Under the pieces are notes generated by a model that was given only the letters and a program-made list of their open reading frames with translations, was not told the origin of the DNA and searched no databases. The position numbers and the translations under genes are program-made. This document shows positions 21,577-32,506 of a stretch of 64,000 nucleotides of DNA, in pieces. Position 1 is the first letter of the stretch, and every line of letters starts with the position of its first letter. This DNA comes from Neostapfia colusana (lineage: Eukaryota > Streptophyta > Magnoliopsida > Poales > Poaceae), in the NCBI GenBank assembly GCA_030760725.1, contig JASWHV010000008.1, positions 51,931,671 to 51,995,670 on the forward strand, given 5' to 3'.

Positions 21577-24500
21577 TGTAACACCCCAAAAATCTTGTTA
21601 AGACCCTAAATCAGGTTAAGAGGGGAATTTAAAAATTTTTGGACGTGTTGCATGTTTTGCGAAAATTCAAATTCAAACTGGAATTCAAATTAAACTCAAA
21701 TCAGAAAAGAAATAGAAAAAAGAAAAAAAAGAAAACAGAAAAAAACCGGCCAGTGGGCCGCAACCCACCAGCCGGCCCAACCAGAACCCGCGCCAGCCCG
21801 CAGCCGCGCGCGCCCCTTTCCTCCCACTGACAGGCGGGGCCCGCCAGTTCTTCGTCTACCTCGAGCCCGCGCCGGACTCTCTCACCCCGAATCCAAACCG
21901 ATCCGGATTTCTGCGAATCCCAGCCGAATTTCGCTCGGGGGCGACGCGAACTCGATCTAAACCACCCCGCCGCCCTCCCCCGTCTATAAAAACCCCGACA
22001 TCGTTCTGTTTTTCCCACGCGATCTGCTGTTTTTCTCCGGTGAGAACCCGAGCCTTCTACGGCGAATTCTAGCCGATCTAAGCTCGGAAATTCCGATCTA
22101 ACTCGCTGGTCTTGATCCACCGCCTCCGGGGAACCTTGCAGGTGCAGAAAACTCGGTGACTTGCGGTGTAAACACAGCGCCGACGAGCCTCGCCGTGAAT
22201 TCACCTCGGACCTCGTCGCCGATCACCTTCCAGGACCTCCGAGCTCAAGAAAACCCCCGAGGTGAGATCCCCGACCTCTCCTCCACCGATCTATGCCATA
22301 AGATCATAGTTCTAGGAAGAATTCTCGAAGATCCGAAAGTCTCCGGCGAGATCGCCGCTTCCCGCCGCCGTGCGCCGCCGGCAGCGCCGCCCGCGCTCGA
22401 TCAGAGCGACGTGGCCGCTTGTGCGCCGTTTATTTAAAATCGCACGATAGGGTTTAAATCCCCGCGTACCGGTTCGACGTTATAATCTCAGCCGTCGGTT
22501 TAAAATCAAACGGTCCACGTCAGCCCCGCGTTATAAAGACTAGAAATCTTACGTGCTACCCCCTGGAGTTCTCGGGAAATAAGAGCTAGCCCCGGAAACT
22601 TCTGATCTAGCCCCTGGAACTTCAGAAAATCATGTAAATTCATTTAAAAATCAGTTTTAGCCCCTGGACTTAATAAAAATTAGGAAAAACTCCTCTGATA
22701 AGTGTAGCTAGACCCCTGGAAATTCTGAAAATAATATTATAGACCCTGTAGTGGGGTGAGTTTACCTTTTTAGCCCTGTTTAATATTTAATTTGGGAAAT
22801 TGAATATGTGGCTAGTGTTTAAAATTTAAAAAGTGGGACAAACATCTTGTCAAAATTAACTTAAAAACTTTCTCAGTATTTAGAAAACTTTGGAGTGAGA
22901 TAAAAACATATTTTGGGCTGAAGTGAATCTGTTTAATTCATTATTCACATTTAGGGACACATTTTTAAGTAAAGAATAGTTCTAGAAAATAGGGAAAATA
23001 ATTGTAAAATAGTTTACATCAGAGGAAAAGGTCAAAAATATATTAGCAAATATTTTAGATCAGAACCTATTCTGTTTAGATGATGTGTCTTGTTATTTTT
23101 TTAATAAAGTTCACACTTAGGCATAGGAAATAAATCTGAAAATATAGCAACTAATAAATGATAAATGGAGTTTCTAAAATCCACAGAATTCAGTTTAGGG
23201 TTGGTAGAAATTATGAAGACACATATGGAGAAGGAAAATACCTTTCATGCATACTAGGTAGCTAAAAGGTGTAGTAAATGAATATAAGGAATTTATTTAA
23301 ATTGGAAACTCATATATATAGTATGTAAGTATAAATGTGAACACAAAAGTAGTAATCATATACACATGATTAAAAGTGCATGCAAGTCACAAATCAACAC
23401 ACATAGAGTAACCACAACACATATAATGGTGAATGACTTACATAAATATGAATGTGTGGTTTGTATGAAGTGGAAGTGTGAACTATGTTTTATGGATTGT
23501 TGTTTTTCTTTTTCTATGTGTGATGGTATGATGTAGAACCTGCTCAAGAGCAAGTTATTCCTTTCCAAGATCAGGACTACCCATTTCAAGAGCAGCAGGA
23601 AGGAGGCAAGTGTCCTTGACCACTTTGATCCTATACTAGGATGTTTAGATAGAATTATTGCATTGTCAATTGAAATATGAAACCCATGCTAGGATGTTTC
23701 CCTAGAATTGCATTACCTTGTTTCCTTGTAGCTTGGGTTGGGATTCATTTTATCATGTCATTTATTATTATGCATATGCTTAGCCATGCTTAGAATGGGA
23801 TAATTGGGATATGAGATCATCAGTTTATTTTACCATACTCTTGAATGAGATATTGTGAGTTATGTAGAGGTAGGGATCAAGGCAAGTTGGATGTTTTGGT
23901 TGTGTGCTGGGTGCACGAGACTCGGGTTTGTGTTTAGTACTTGCTGGATCCTAAGGACCGGTTCATGGAGCATGTAACCTGGCTTTACCGTGCCAACCAC
24001 ATGCTGAGATGGGGCAGCTTGGCCAATTAATTAGGTGTATCCCCGACGTAGTATGGGTGTGTTGGATGGTGCGGGGAATAGGTGTCAGCTGGACTACCAT
24101 ATGAACCGCAAGGCTCAAGAGGGGGCCACTGCAGCGGGGTTGGAGCCTCTTGTATGCTGTTAGGGGTGAAACCCCAGTGGGCCCATGCTTGTCGGGAATC
24201 CCTTTGTAAAGGCTTCGTAGTGATCTCCTGGCTACACACCTGGGAAGTGTGAATGTGGTTCGTAGCCACTGGCATAATGGAGGTTCTTTTAGTCCACCCG
24301 GCAACGGGGGATGAAATCACTACATGTGGGTACAGTGGTGCAAACTCTGCAGAGTCAAAACTGTCATGACAGTCGTGCTCACGGTCAAGAGCGGCTTGGA
24401 CTTATTCATGATTAGAGGATTGATGGTTTTGGAAGTTGTGGATGTTAAGCGGGGAGCTTAACATTGGAAATGATGTTATGGTTATTTGATTATGATGATG

Positions 24501-25008
24501 GGATGGGAGATTGGGACCATTTCACCTGTGTAGTATTGTAGGTGCTTAAAAAGCTAAGGTGATAGGTATTAATTGTGTAGTGCTTTAACCATGAGTTCAA
24601 CCTCCCCTTTGTTATAGCCATGCATGACATAACTTTCCCACACTTGCTGAGTACCATCGGTACTCAACCTTGCATATTTTGTTGGTTTATATTGCTGCTC
24701 AGGTCAAGATAATGAGGTGGTGTATAATGACCAAGACTTTGGACCTGAAGAAGGTTTCTAGGTTCATGGAGACCCCCGGGCAACGCCTGTGACGGAGCCC
24801 TCAAGAATAATATTCCGCTGCTAGTTTATTTACTTGTGATGAACTTATTATTGTCCATCGAGACATTTGCTATGTAAGACTTATTTATATTCAACACCTA
24901 GCTTGTAATAAATGATGCTTCACTATTTGTCATCACATGTATGAGAAACTGATCCTGGCAAACATGTGATATTCACTTGGTTGTTCTTCGGAAAAACCGG
25001 GTGTGACA
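21577..25008 (+). repeat. Element E 3' LTR (3432 bp)
   Basis: Near-identical to 12326-15757. TATA box TATAAAAA at 21985-21992. Ends CCGGGTGTGACA. The sequence after it (GCGAA) does not match the 5 bp before the 5' LTR (TCAGC), so no clean target duplication is visible. Confidence 0.95.
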
Positions 25009-26994
25009 GCGAAGCAAAAAGTAAAACGACCATACCTGACTCATCAACTTTCCCGGTGACAAGGGTGGTTAACAAAATTAGTAAACTCCTATAAAAGGGT
25101 TTCCCATGAAGTTGACTCAAGCATACACAATTTTCACAAACAAAACAGTTTCCAAATCATGGGATCAATATGGTCAAGGGGCACTTGTCTTGTTCCTGTG
25201 GCTTCGGTTGCTCTGGGATCTCAAAGTCTTGGGGTTGCAGTCCTTCATAGATCAATCATCATGCACAAATTTTACTCAAGATGCAATGGTGTAGATGCAT
25301 GTTAATCCTATGATGCTGTTTTTATTAGATCCGTTTGTATGTATTCTTGGATGTTTTAATGGCTTTGCATGGGGTTTTACGATGAACAAAGGTGTAGCGA
25401 TCGAATGTGGTCGTGGCGATGATCTTGACTCTAGATCAAACCGATCAACACGTGATCTATCCACGAAAAAGCTTCTGTTCGGAAGGATCAAAGAAACAGA
25501 TGCAAAGAAAACCGCGATGACATCGTAAGGTGGTAATGGAGACCTACCTTACTTCCTTCGGGTCCTACCTCCTAGCAAAAACAGATCGTCGGCTCTCCTC
25601 CAGCGATGGCGATCATATCTGGGCTCGTCGGTGGTCTCTCCGATGGCTGAATTTCGGCGAAGGGGGTTAACTCGGCGAGATGGGGGCTAGGGCCTCTAAG
25701 TTGTCAGCTTGGAAAAGATGTTACGATCAAGGGTGTGTTTCGGGTTCTATTTATAACCGGAAAATAAGAGTCCTACTCTGATTGGATTTAAAATAAGAGT
25801 CCTATTTGATTTTTATTTGTGGATCTTAATGACTTATCTTCCAATCGATTTGGTTGCAGTATTTATCGTGGAAGAATTCGTGTCGGTTTCCTCAATAACG
25901 GGTACTCACGTACAGAGAAAAACCGCTTTAGAATCGCGTCCTTCCGCAGGGATAAGCTCCGGAGGCGTGTCCAGCGGGGGCCTGGGCTTCCCTTTTCCTC
26001 ACGGGCAAGCTCGGGTTGTGCCTCGTGTTAGGCGGGCGGGACCTCCCTCTTCCTCGGAGACGAGCTCCGCATGCGCCACGCGTCTGGCGGGCGGGACCTC
26101 CCTTTCTCTCAGAGGTGAGCTCTGTGTGCGCCATGTGTCTGGTGGGTCGGGACCTCCCCTCTTTTAAGAGACGAGCTCCGCGAACGCCACATGTCAGTGC
26201 CGGACCTCCCTTCTCTTCGGAGGTGAGCTCCAAGTGTGCCATGTGCCAATGCTGGACCTCCCCTCTCTTCGGAGGTGAGCTCCGATAGTGCCACGTGTCC
26301 TAGCAGCGTCGGACTTCCTTTCTGCTCAGGGATGAGCTCCGAGGTCGACACGTGTCCATCAGTGTCGGACCTCCCTTCTTCTCGGAGGTGTGCTCCAAGA
26401 ATGACACGTGTTCAACAGTGTTGGACCTCCCTTCATCTCGGAGACGGGCTCCGAGGACGACACGCATCGAGCAGGGCGGGATCTCTCGGAGGCGAGCTCC
26501 GAGGCTCACGCTTGTCCTGTAGTGTCTTCTCCTCAGAAGTGAGCTCCGAGGATGACACGTGTCCAGTAGGACCGGACCTCCCGGAGGCGAGCTCCGAGAG
26601 TGACACATGTCCCATGGTTTGGACCTCCTGCTTCTCCGCAGAGACAAGCTCTGGGGACGACACGTGTCCTATGGGACTGGCCTCGCTTCTCCGCAGAGGC
26701 TAGCTCCAGGGGCAACACGTGTCCCAAGGGGTCGGACCTCGCCCCTTCCACAGAGGCAAGCTCCAAGCCTGCCACATAGCCAGTTAGCGGTGGACCTCAC
26801 CCCTTTCGCATGGATGAGCTCCGAAGGCGCCATGTGGCCAGCGGGCCGCGGAAGTGTCTACGGCGCTCTCGGTGAACTGGAGTTTGCTCTTTTTGGCTAA
26901 ATTTTTTATTCTTTCTCTATTTCTACTTCTTTTTAAAATGTTTCCTCTATATAAAATATGAATGCATGCAAAAATCAAAATTGAGGGTGTCACA
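25009..26994 (-). mobile_element. Solo LTR D, 5' part (minus orientation)
   Basis: Minus-strand LTR start TGTGACACCCTCAATTTTGA at 26994, parallel to F's LTR start TGTAATACCCTCAATTTTAC at 42307. The region near 25020-25190 is the reverse complement of 43560-43740 in F (GGTCAAGGGGCACTT, TTTCCCGGTGACAAGG). Together with 10917-12325 it gives one ~3.4-kb LTR with no internal region, flanked by matching 5-bp sites, so it is a solo LTR left by recombination. It is longer than F's LTR because of a minisatellite. Confidence 0.85.
25975..26860. repeat. Minisatellite of ~48-58 bp units in solo LTR D
   Basis: About 15 diverged copies. Each has a GGACCTCCCTTCT-like start, a TCGGAGGTGAGCTCCGAG-like centre and a GACACGTGTCC-like end. 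Units at 26034, 26089, 26144, 26200 and 26252 are about 52-56 bp apart; some central units are shortened to ~48 bp. Six copies keep a perfect CACGTG (26292, 26349, 26405, 26556, 26661, 26716). Open frames through the array are by-products of the repeat. Confidence 0.9.
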
Positions 26995-26999
26995 ATTGC
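26995..26999. repeat. Target site duplication of solo LTR D, right copy (ATTGC)
   Basis: Matches GTTGC at 10912-10916 in four of five bases. Confidence 0.7.
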
Positions 27000-27720
27000 T
27001 TGCGCTTCTATCATTATGCCAACTCTTGTAACACTCCTTATTCTCTTTAATGGCCTTTTGTACATCCTCATTTCACCACCAAGTGTCTTTATCTACAAGT
27101 TTATTTCCTTTTGTCACACCGAACACCTCACTAGCTACCTTCCTAATGCAAGTTGCCATCTTCACCCACATACTATCTGCATCTCCATTTTCTGGCCAGG
27201 GTCCTTCTATGATCACCCTATTTTTAAAGGATTCTTGTGATTCTCCTTTCAACTTCCACCACTTTATTCTTGTGATTTCGACACCTTTGTCCCGCAAAGA
27301 ACATGTATGGAATCGAAAGTCAACTACCACAAGCTTATGTTGTGTCACAACACACTCCCGGGGATCACCTTACAATCTAGACACTCCCGTCTATCCCTTC
27401 TCCTAGTGAGAACAAATTCAATCTGGCTAGAGTGTTGGGCACTACTAATGGTCACTAGGTGAGATTGCCTCTTCCTAAAGAGGGTGTTAGCTACCAACAG
27501 ATCATAGGCTACGGCAAAGTCTAGGATGTTCTTACCCTCTTGATTTCTATCGCCGCATCCAAAGCCTCCATGTACTCCCTCAAATCCTAGGTTAGTTGCA
27601 CCCATATGACCATTGAGATCTCCTCCTATGAGGAGTTTCTCGGTTATCGGTACACTACTAACCATATCCTCCAAGTCCTCCCAAAATTGCCTCTTAGCAC
27701 TCATGTCAAGCCCAACTTGT
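27000..27720 (-). pseudogene. LINE endonuclease domain, truncated and frameshifted
   Basis: Minus strand, N to C: AKRQFWEDLEDMV, EKLLIGGDLNGHMG, HGGFGCGDRNQEGKNILDFA, FRKRQSHLVTISSAQHSSQIEFVL (27704-27410). This is the C-terminal half of an apurinic-like (EEP) endonuclease, with the GGDLNGH and S..IEFVL signature regions. A frameshift near 27345 leads into the linker (VVVDFRFHTCSLRDK, GVTKGNKLVDKDTWW). A stop lies at 27073. The N-terminal catalytic part is missing. Confidence 0.85.
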
Positions 27721-27734
27721 GGGGCATAAGCACT
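27000..27734 (-). mobile_element. RTE-type LINE, 5' portion (truncated)
   Basis: Resumes the LINE after solo LTR D and ends at the right target duplication. The 5' end falls inside the endonuclease coding region, typical of incomplete target-primed reverse transcription. Confidence 0.88.
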
Positions 27735-27743
27735 AATTTCAGA
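27735..27743. repeat. LINE target site duplication, right copy (AATTTCAGA)
   Basis: Identical to 8949-8957. Confidence 0.9.
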
Positions 27744-29892
27744 ATTTGGCTGAATTTCAAATCTCCATAACTTTCAGTAGGAATATCCAAAATTTGTGCA
27801 ACAAATTTTGTTGGATTCCTCTCAATAAGTACTTGGCAGGAATGCAAAGAAATTGGTCTGAAAATCCTTGGACTGTTCTCCGAAATTTCTCAAATTTAAA
27901 TTTTTGGGAATTAATTCCAGGAGATCACTGTTATGGAATTTGCTCAAATTTGGCCAGAAGATCTTTCATAAGTCTAGTGATCTCCAGTAAAAGTTTGAGC
28001 ATCATCGGACTCTTTTTACTAGGGCAAACCTTGTTCTAATTCTCAGCCTTCATTGGAATTTCCAAATTAAACAGAAACTTTTCCAGCAGGTTCCACCAAC
28101 TTCAAAAATCCATTTCTCCCTGTAAGTAGCTCGAAAAATTAAGAAACAAATTTTGCTAGTACCAGGGAGACCTCCTTTATTCAGATTTTCCACTGTTAGC
28201 TATGTCAAGCTACAGACTTGAGATCAAAAATTCAGGGAGTTTATGTATTTGTGGGAATTTTGGGGACCACAAGCTTCCATGAAACTTCCTCCAATTTTGG
28301 TCACATCATCTTCCTAAAATCTAGTCTCCACTTAAAAAATTTCCAAAGCCAATTAAGAACCCTTAATAGCAGTAACTATTATTAGAAACGTGCTTCTTAT
28401 AAATCATTATCACTTATACGTATATTTTGTTGCATCTCATATAGTGACCGAAGTCGAGGACGCTCCGAAGGCCTTGGAGATTCTCTCTCCCGAAGCTAAC
28501 TCCAAATTTGAATCGCAACCATGCAAGCCCTGGTTTGCATTTAATTACTTTTGCAAAGTTTTCATTTGTATCACTTATGTCTAGGATGAAATGTTTGCAT
28601 TAGAGTTAAGGTGATTGAAACCCCACTTGCATGACCCCCAAATCCTATGGAGTGTTGGGTAGTCTAAAGCTCAATAAGTAAAAAATGCAGTGCTAATGTT
28701 CATAGGATCTCTGTAGAAGTCGAGTAGTTGGAATCTAGTCTCGAGATAGGATTTTATCACACGCGATAGAAGGAATCAAAGAATGGCTTAAGAATGTGAA
28801 ATTGAGACCCAACAGGGGGATAGGAAGCAATATGGGCACTAGGAAACCGATGTAATTGGTTAACCTGGGTGCCGAGGCTTACCCTACCATTTTATAGGAG
28901 TGGGTTGAGGGTAGCAAGGTATAAATCTGCCGGCGGGCACCGACACGCTCCGCGAGGGGACCTCCTACCCGTTACGGATGGACAGGTTCGGCATTTGTGT
29001 TTCCTTTAAAAGGTTGCAGCATACAACATAGTAGGAAGGTGTGAGGCACCACACTTCTGAATTGGGTGTATGTGACGTGTTATCCGGGTGTCTATTGATT
29101 GCAATCACCGTCACTCACAGTTATTTGAGTACCGCTTGTTCACTGTGTCGTGACGTAGTAACTATTGAAAGAGGCCAGAAGAATATGATGCATTGAATTA
29201 TTATTGTATTGCAACCATGTATGCTGTAGATGTAGAGCTCACTAAGTTTATATTCCACTTTGGGTAAAACCACATCGAAAGGAAGTGTTTCTTGTTTGAT
29301 TCACTACAGGAATGCAGGAAACTTACGATGGCCAGAAACCGTCGTAAATATTGTGGAATTCCGATGTGAGGACTGCTCAAGGCATATTAAATTGCTGCTG
29401 TAAAACTGAAAGTAAGGATGAACATGTAGGCGAGTCTTTATCGCAATATCATTTCCTATATTAAGAATCCCTGCATGTAGATTTTCATGTTTAGGAGTGA
29501 CGGATAAGTCTTGCTGAGCCATCGTGCTCACGGTTGCTACATTTGAGATGTTGCAGGTGAGACTTATGAGGAAGGGTCCAAGGATGCGGCGGTGCCCCCG
29601 TCGGGGTACACGGCCAAATTGGAGCCCTATACGCAGTCGTGATATCCTAGATGTGTGTTGCTAGTTTGTAGCATCCCCGGGCTGGACGGCTGCACTTTTG
29701 CATAGCTAGGCTGAGAGTTTAGCTATGAATAAGACTTCCGCTGTAAATAAGTCTATAAAAGACTTCCGTTGTTTTATGTAAATAAAAGTTTGTATGTTCA
29801 TCGTAATCTTTTCTTGTGTGCTGTTGGGTGCTGCATCACACGGCACCACCCTCTGCGATCTCGGAGTGGTAGGACCACATGGGTCTGCCACA
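27744..29892 (+). repeat. Element C 5' LTR, second part
   Basis: Continues the LTR after the LINE and aligns with 37175-38499 of the 3' LTR up to GGATG. Past that point (28980-29892) no 3' LTR partner exists in the window. It lacks ~110 bp found in the 3' LTR at ~38248-38360. Ends GTCTGCCACA. No gene. Confidence 0.85.
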
Positions 29893-29896
29893 GGTG

Positions 29897-29909
29897 TGGT
29901 ATCAGAGCC
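29897..29909 (+). promoter_or_regulatory. Primer-binding site of element C
   Basis: TGGTATCAGAGCC, initiator Met tRNA type, 4 bp after the LTR. Confidence 0.9.
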
Positions 29910-31393
29910 GCATTGGGAATAACATGCATGAAAAGAGCCTATTTTGAAAATTTAGAAGTAGTCGAGTGAGGATTAGTCACTATGCCCACATAAGGTCTAT
30001 TATAGTAGTAGCCACTTAAGGTGGAAAAGCTAACATAATTGTTATACATTTTGTAACGACGCTCCGACGTCGGGTAAGAGGTAAGGTACGCCACCGTAGG
30101 CGCGGATCAATTGCGGTAAGCTCGCCGTACGAGCAGTGGTATGGAATGGTTTTCCATGGATTGGCACCGTAGTCAATATGAGTCTCTGAACCTTCTCATG
30201 GTTCTGAGAGCATATGAAAACGCTGATCCCCAGTATGCTTTAGGCAAAAGCGAGGATACCCCATCGTGTGGTAAGAAACACAATAGTGTGCAACTCTTGA
30301 ACATTCAATGTTCAAAGGGACATACGCAGCACTCGCCATCGACATGTCTCAACGGTTATGAGACAGTAGGTGGTATCTGTTCGGTTGATAATATTCCCAA
30401 CCGTGACGACCCGTTCGTGCTCTACTCGGGTTTCCCCGTCATGTGGTGTGAAAACACGACCACGTACCTTAAGACGTGGCATTACTCAAGGACGATCCGT
30501 ATGGAAATGATACGGAAGGTATGTTTTTAGTATGATATGGACCTGCCTGAAATGATCAACCGTTGTGTGCCCCATTGTTGAGTGATTTTCTACAGGTACA
30601 TTGACCACATTACAGCATGTCGTTTAGAGCACGTTCGTGAGTGACGTTTCTTGTTCCATCAGTTGACACGTATATGCCGGAATACCAGTTTAGGCTTTTA
30701 TTTGGTGAGGGTGTAGTACCGGCATTGCATTCCAGTTTCCTCGGGCATGATGACGACCTTATCCGTGCCGAAGGTGCTGTGAAAATTTTTCCAGAAAAAC
30801 TGTCAACTTGTAAAAATCATAAATCCTAAATAAAAATGCTATGGAGGCAAACGAATACATTCTGGATTCCTTGTTGAGTCGACTACAACTTTGTTGTTGA
30901 ACTCCAGTCTAAATTTTGCCTCCAAATTGCTCAAAACATTTAAATTCCCCAGACTGGTCAGCTGAACCAGAATCCGGACACTGAACCCGTGTTTGAATTT
31001 CTAAATTCAAATCACTGGGTTTCACATTTTGATATCAAGCGGCTGTTCTTAAAACAGCGGGTTGGATTTGAGTACATGATGCATTCCACACATCACTTCA
31101 AGCGGAGACAAGTTTGGGTCTTGTACAATAGCAAGTATATACACATGCTAACGCACTTAACATCCCATGGTGACCCATGATGGTCGAAATAAACTTTCAA
31201 TCCATGAAGTTCATTACTTTGGAATTCAATTGTGGTAACATGGACCGGGGATGTATATGTTGTATAAAGTGTATACTTTATCCATATGTGTGAATGTTAT
31301 GCATATCATTTGTTTCATTCTCTCACTACTATTGTCTAGACTGGATGAAGTAAAACAACCATGTGCTGATCGTTTGAATGGTGTGAATGCATA
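29910..31393 (+). other. Leader of element C
   Basis: About 1.5 kb with no intact ORF. Part (30400-30480) resembles G's leader (minus strand near 58980-58930), including a GTCATGTGGTGTGAAAAC-like run. I do not see an ORF0 like that of G, so C probably lost it or never had it. Confidence 0.55.
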
Positions 31394-32506
31394 ATGGTGC
31401 GTACACGCTCGATGCACGAGGAGGGAGGCCCAAGTCAGGATCGTGGTGAACAGTCTCCACCCCCAGAGCAAACCACGACGCAGCAACAACCACATCCTCC
31501 ACCACCAGAACTTCCAAGATCTCTCGCGGAGGTTCTCGCTGCTATCCTCGGCTCGCGCGATGAGCAAACCGAGTTGCTGCGGATGCTGGTGCAGCAAAAT
31601 GCGTCCCGTCAAGGAGGACGCCAAGAAAATGGGCAATGCCAGCCCCGACAGAGTTCGTATTCGGACCTTTTGGTGATCCATCCACCGGTCTTCATGGAGG
31701 CCGAGGAGCCTTTGGAGGCAGAAAGCTTTATCCACACCCTCGATGCGAAGTTCGGTCTACTTCGATGCACTGAACATCAGAAGGCGCTGTTTGCAGCGCA
31801 ACAGCTTCAAGGAGCCGCCGGTACATGGTGGGCGAACTACATCGCCTCACTACCGGATGGCCATGCCATTACATGGGCGGAGTTCCGGGAGGCGTTCCGC
31901 GCCTACCATATACCTCCCAGAATTATGCAAAGAAAGCTTTAGGAGTTCCTGGAGTTCAAACAAGGCGAGAGGAGTGCTCATGAGTACTCCAGGGCATTGA
32001 ACCAGCTGGCGCAGTATGGGCCAGAATATGTGGCAATGGAGGACCAGAGGCGGAACACGTTCTTCCGGGGTTTTAACCCAAAAATGAAGGTCCACCTCAC
32101 CCAAAGCAACCGCGGCACATTCAATGATCTCGTTAATTTCGCGATTGTGCAAGAAGACGCTCAGCGTGAATGCATTTCTAATAAGAGGAAATACAGCACG
32201 CTATAGAGCATCAGTGGTGGGGCTCCACAGAAGTACCGTGTGGTGTATCGCTCACCATCCGGTCAGAGATGGCAGCCACCGGCACGACCGCCGCAGTTTC
32301 ACGGTCATCAATTCAATGCGCCTAGTTTTCGACCACCGTATTAACCACAGCAACAACAGCAGCAAAGGATGGTCCCACGTGCGTCTCCGTTTCCACCACG
32401 GGCACTGGGATTCCGTCCTCAATTCAGAGGGAACCTGGCCCAATGCAAGTGCTTCATGTGTGGTCGCATCGGGCATTTGGACAAGGACTGCCCCGAGCAG
32501 CGATAG
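31394..32506 (+). pseudogene. gag of element C, broken
   Basis: Starts MVRTRSMHEEGGPSQD at 31394. The gag domain shows PPVFMEAEEPLEAESFI, LQGAAGTWWANYIASL, ITWAEFREAFRAYHIP, EFLEFKQGERSAHEYSRA and FFRGFNPKMKVHLTQ; the zinc knuckle CFMCGRIGHLDKDC is at ~32453-32494. In-frame stops lie at 31940-31942, 32204-32206, ~32342 and 32504-32506. It is closest to element G's gag (same PPVF and AWWANF-type motifs). Function as in other gag proteins, lost here. Confidence 0.85.

Larger units (their letters stand above)
12326..25008 (+). mobile_element. Element E: complete, recently inserted chromovirus-like Ty3/gypsy element
   Basis: Two 3432-bp LTRs (12326-15757, 21577-25008), both TGTAACACCC...GTGTGACA, bound an internal region with primer site, ORF0, gag-pol and polypurine tract. 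In the first ~620 bp of the LTRs I count about 17 substitutions; later parts look closer. The pol order RT-RNase H-integrase and the chromodomain-like C-terminus point to the chromoviruses, Tekay/Del-like (RIRE3-like). It is inserted in solo LTR D. Four in-frame stops and a changed RT active site make it non-autonomous. Confidence 0.92.

Noticed and set aside
21701..22204. 167-aa minus frame, with a partner at 12659-12952
   Set aside because: Repeated in E's two LTRs and covers the promoter region; not a gene.
26236..26703. 155-aa frame and several antisense frames across the minisatellite
   Set aside because: They are translations of the tandem repeat and have no domain.
25975..26860. Regular repeats resembling a CRISPR array
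   Set aside because: Units are degenerate along their whole length, there are no unique spacers, and the array lies inside a plant LTR. It is a minisatellite.
30141..30530. 129-aa frame in C's leader as a possible ORF0
   Set aside because: The region matches G's leader, not its ORF0, and has no coiled coil or acidic tail.
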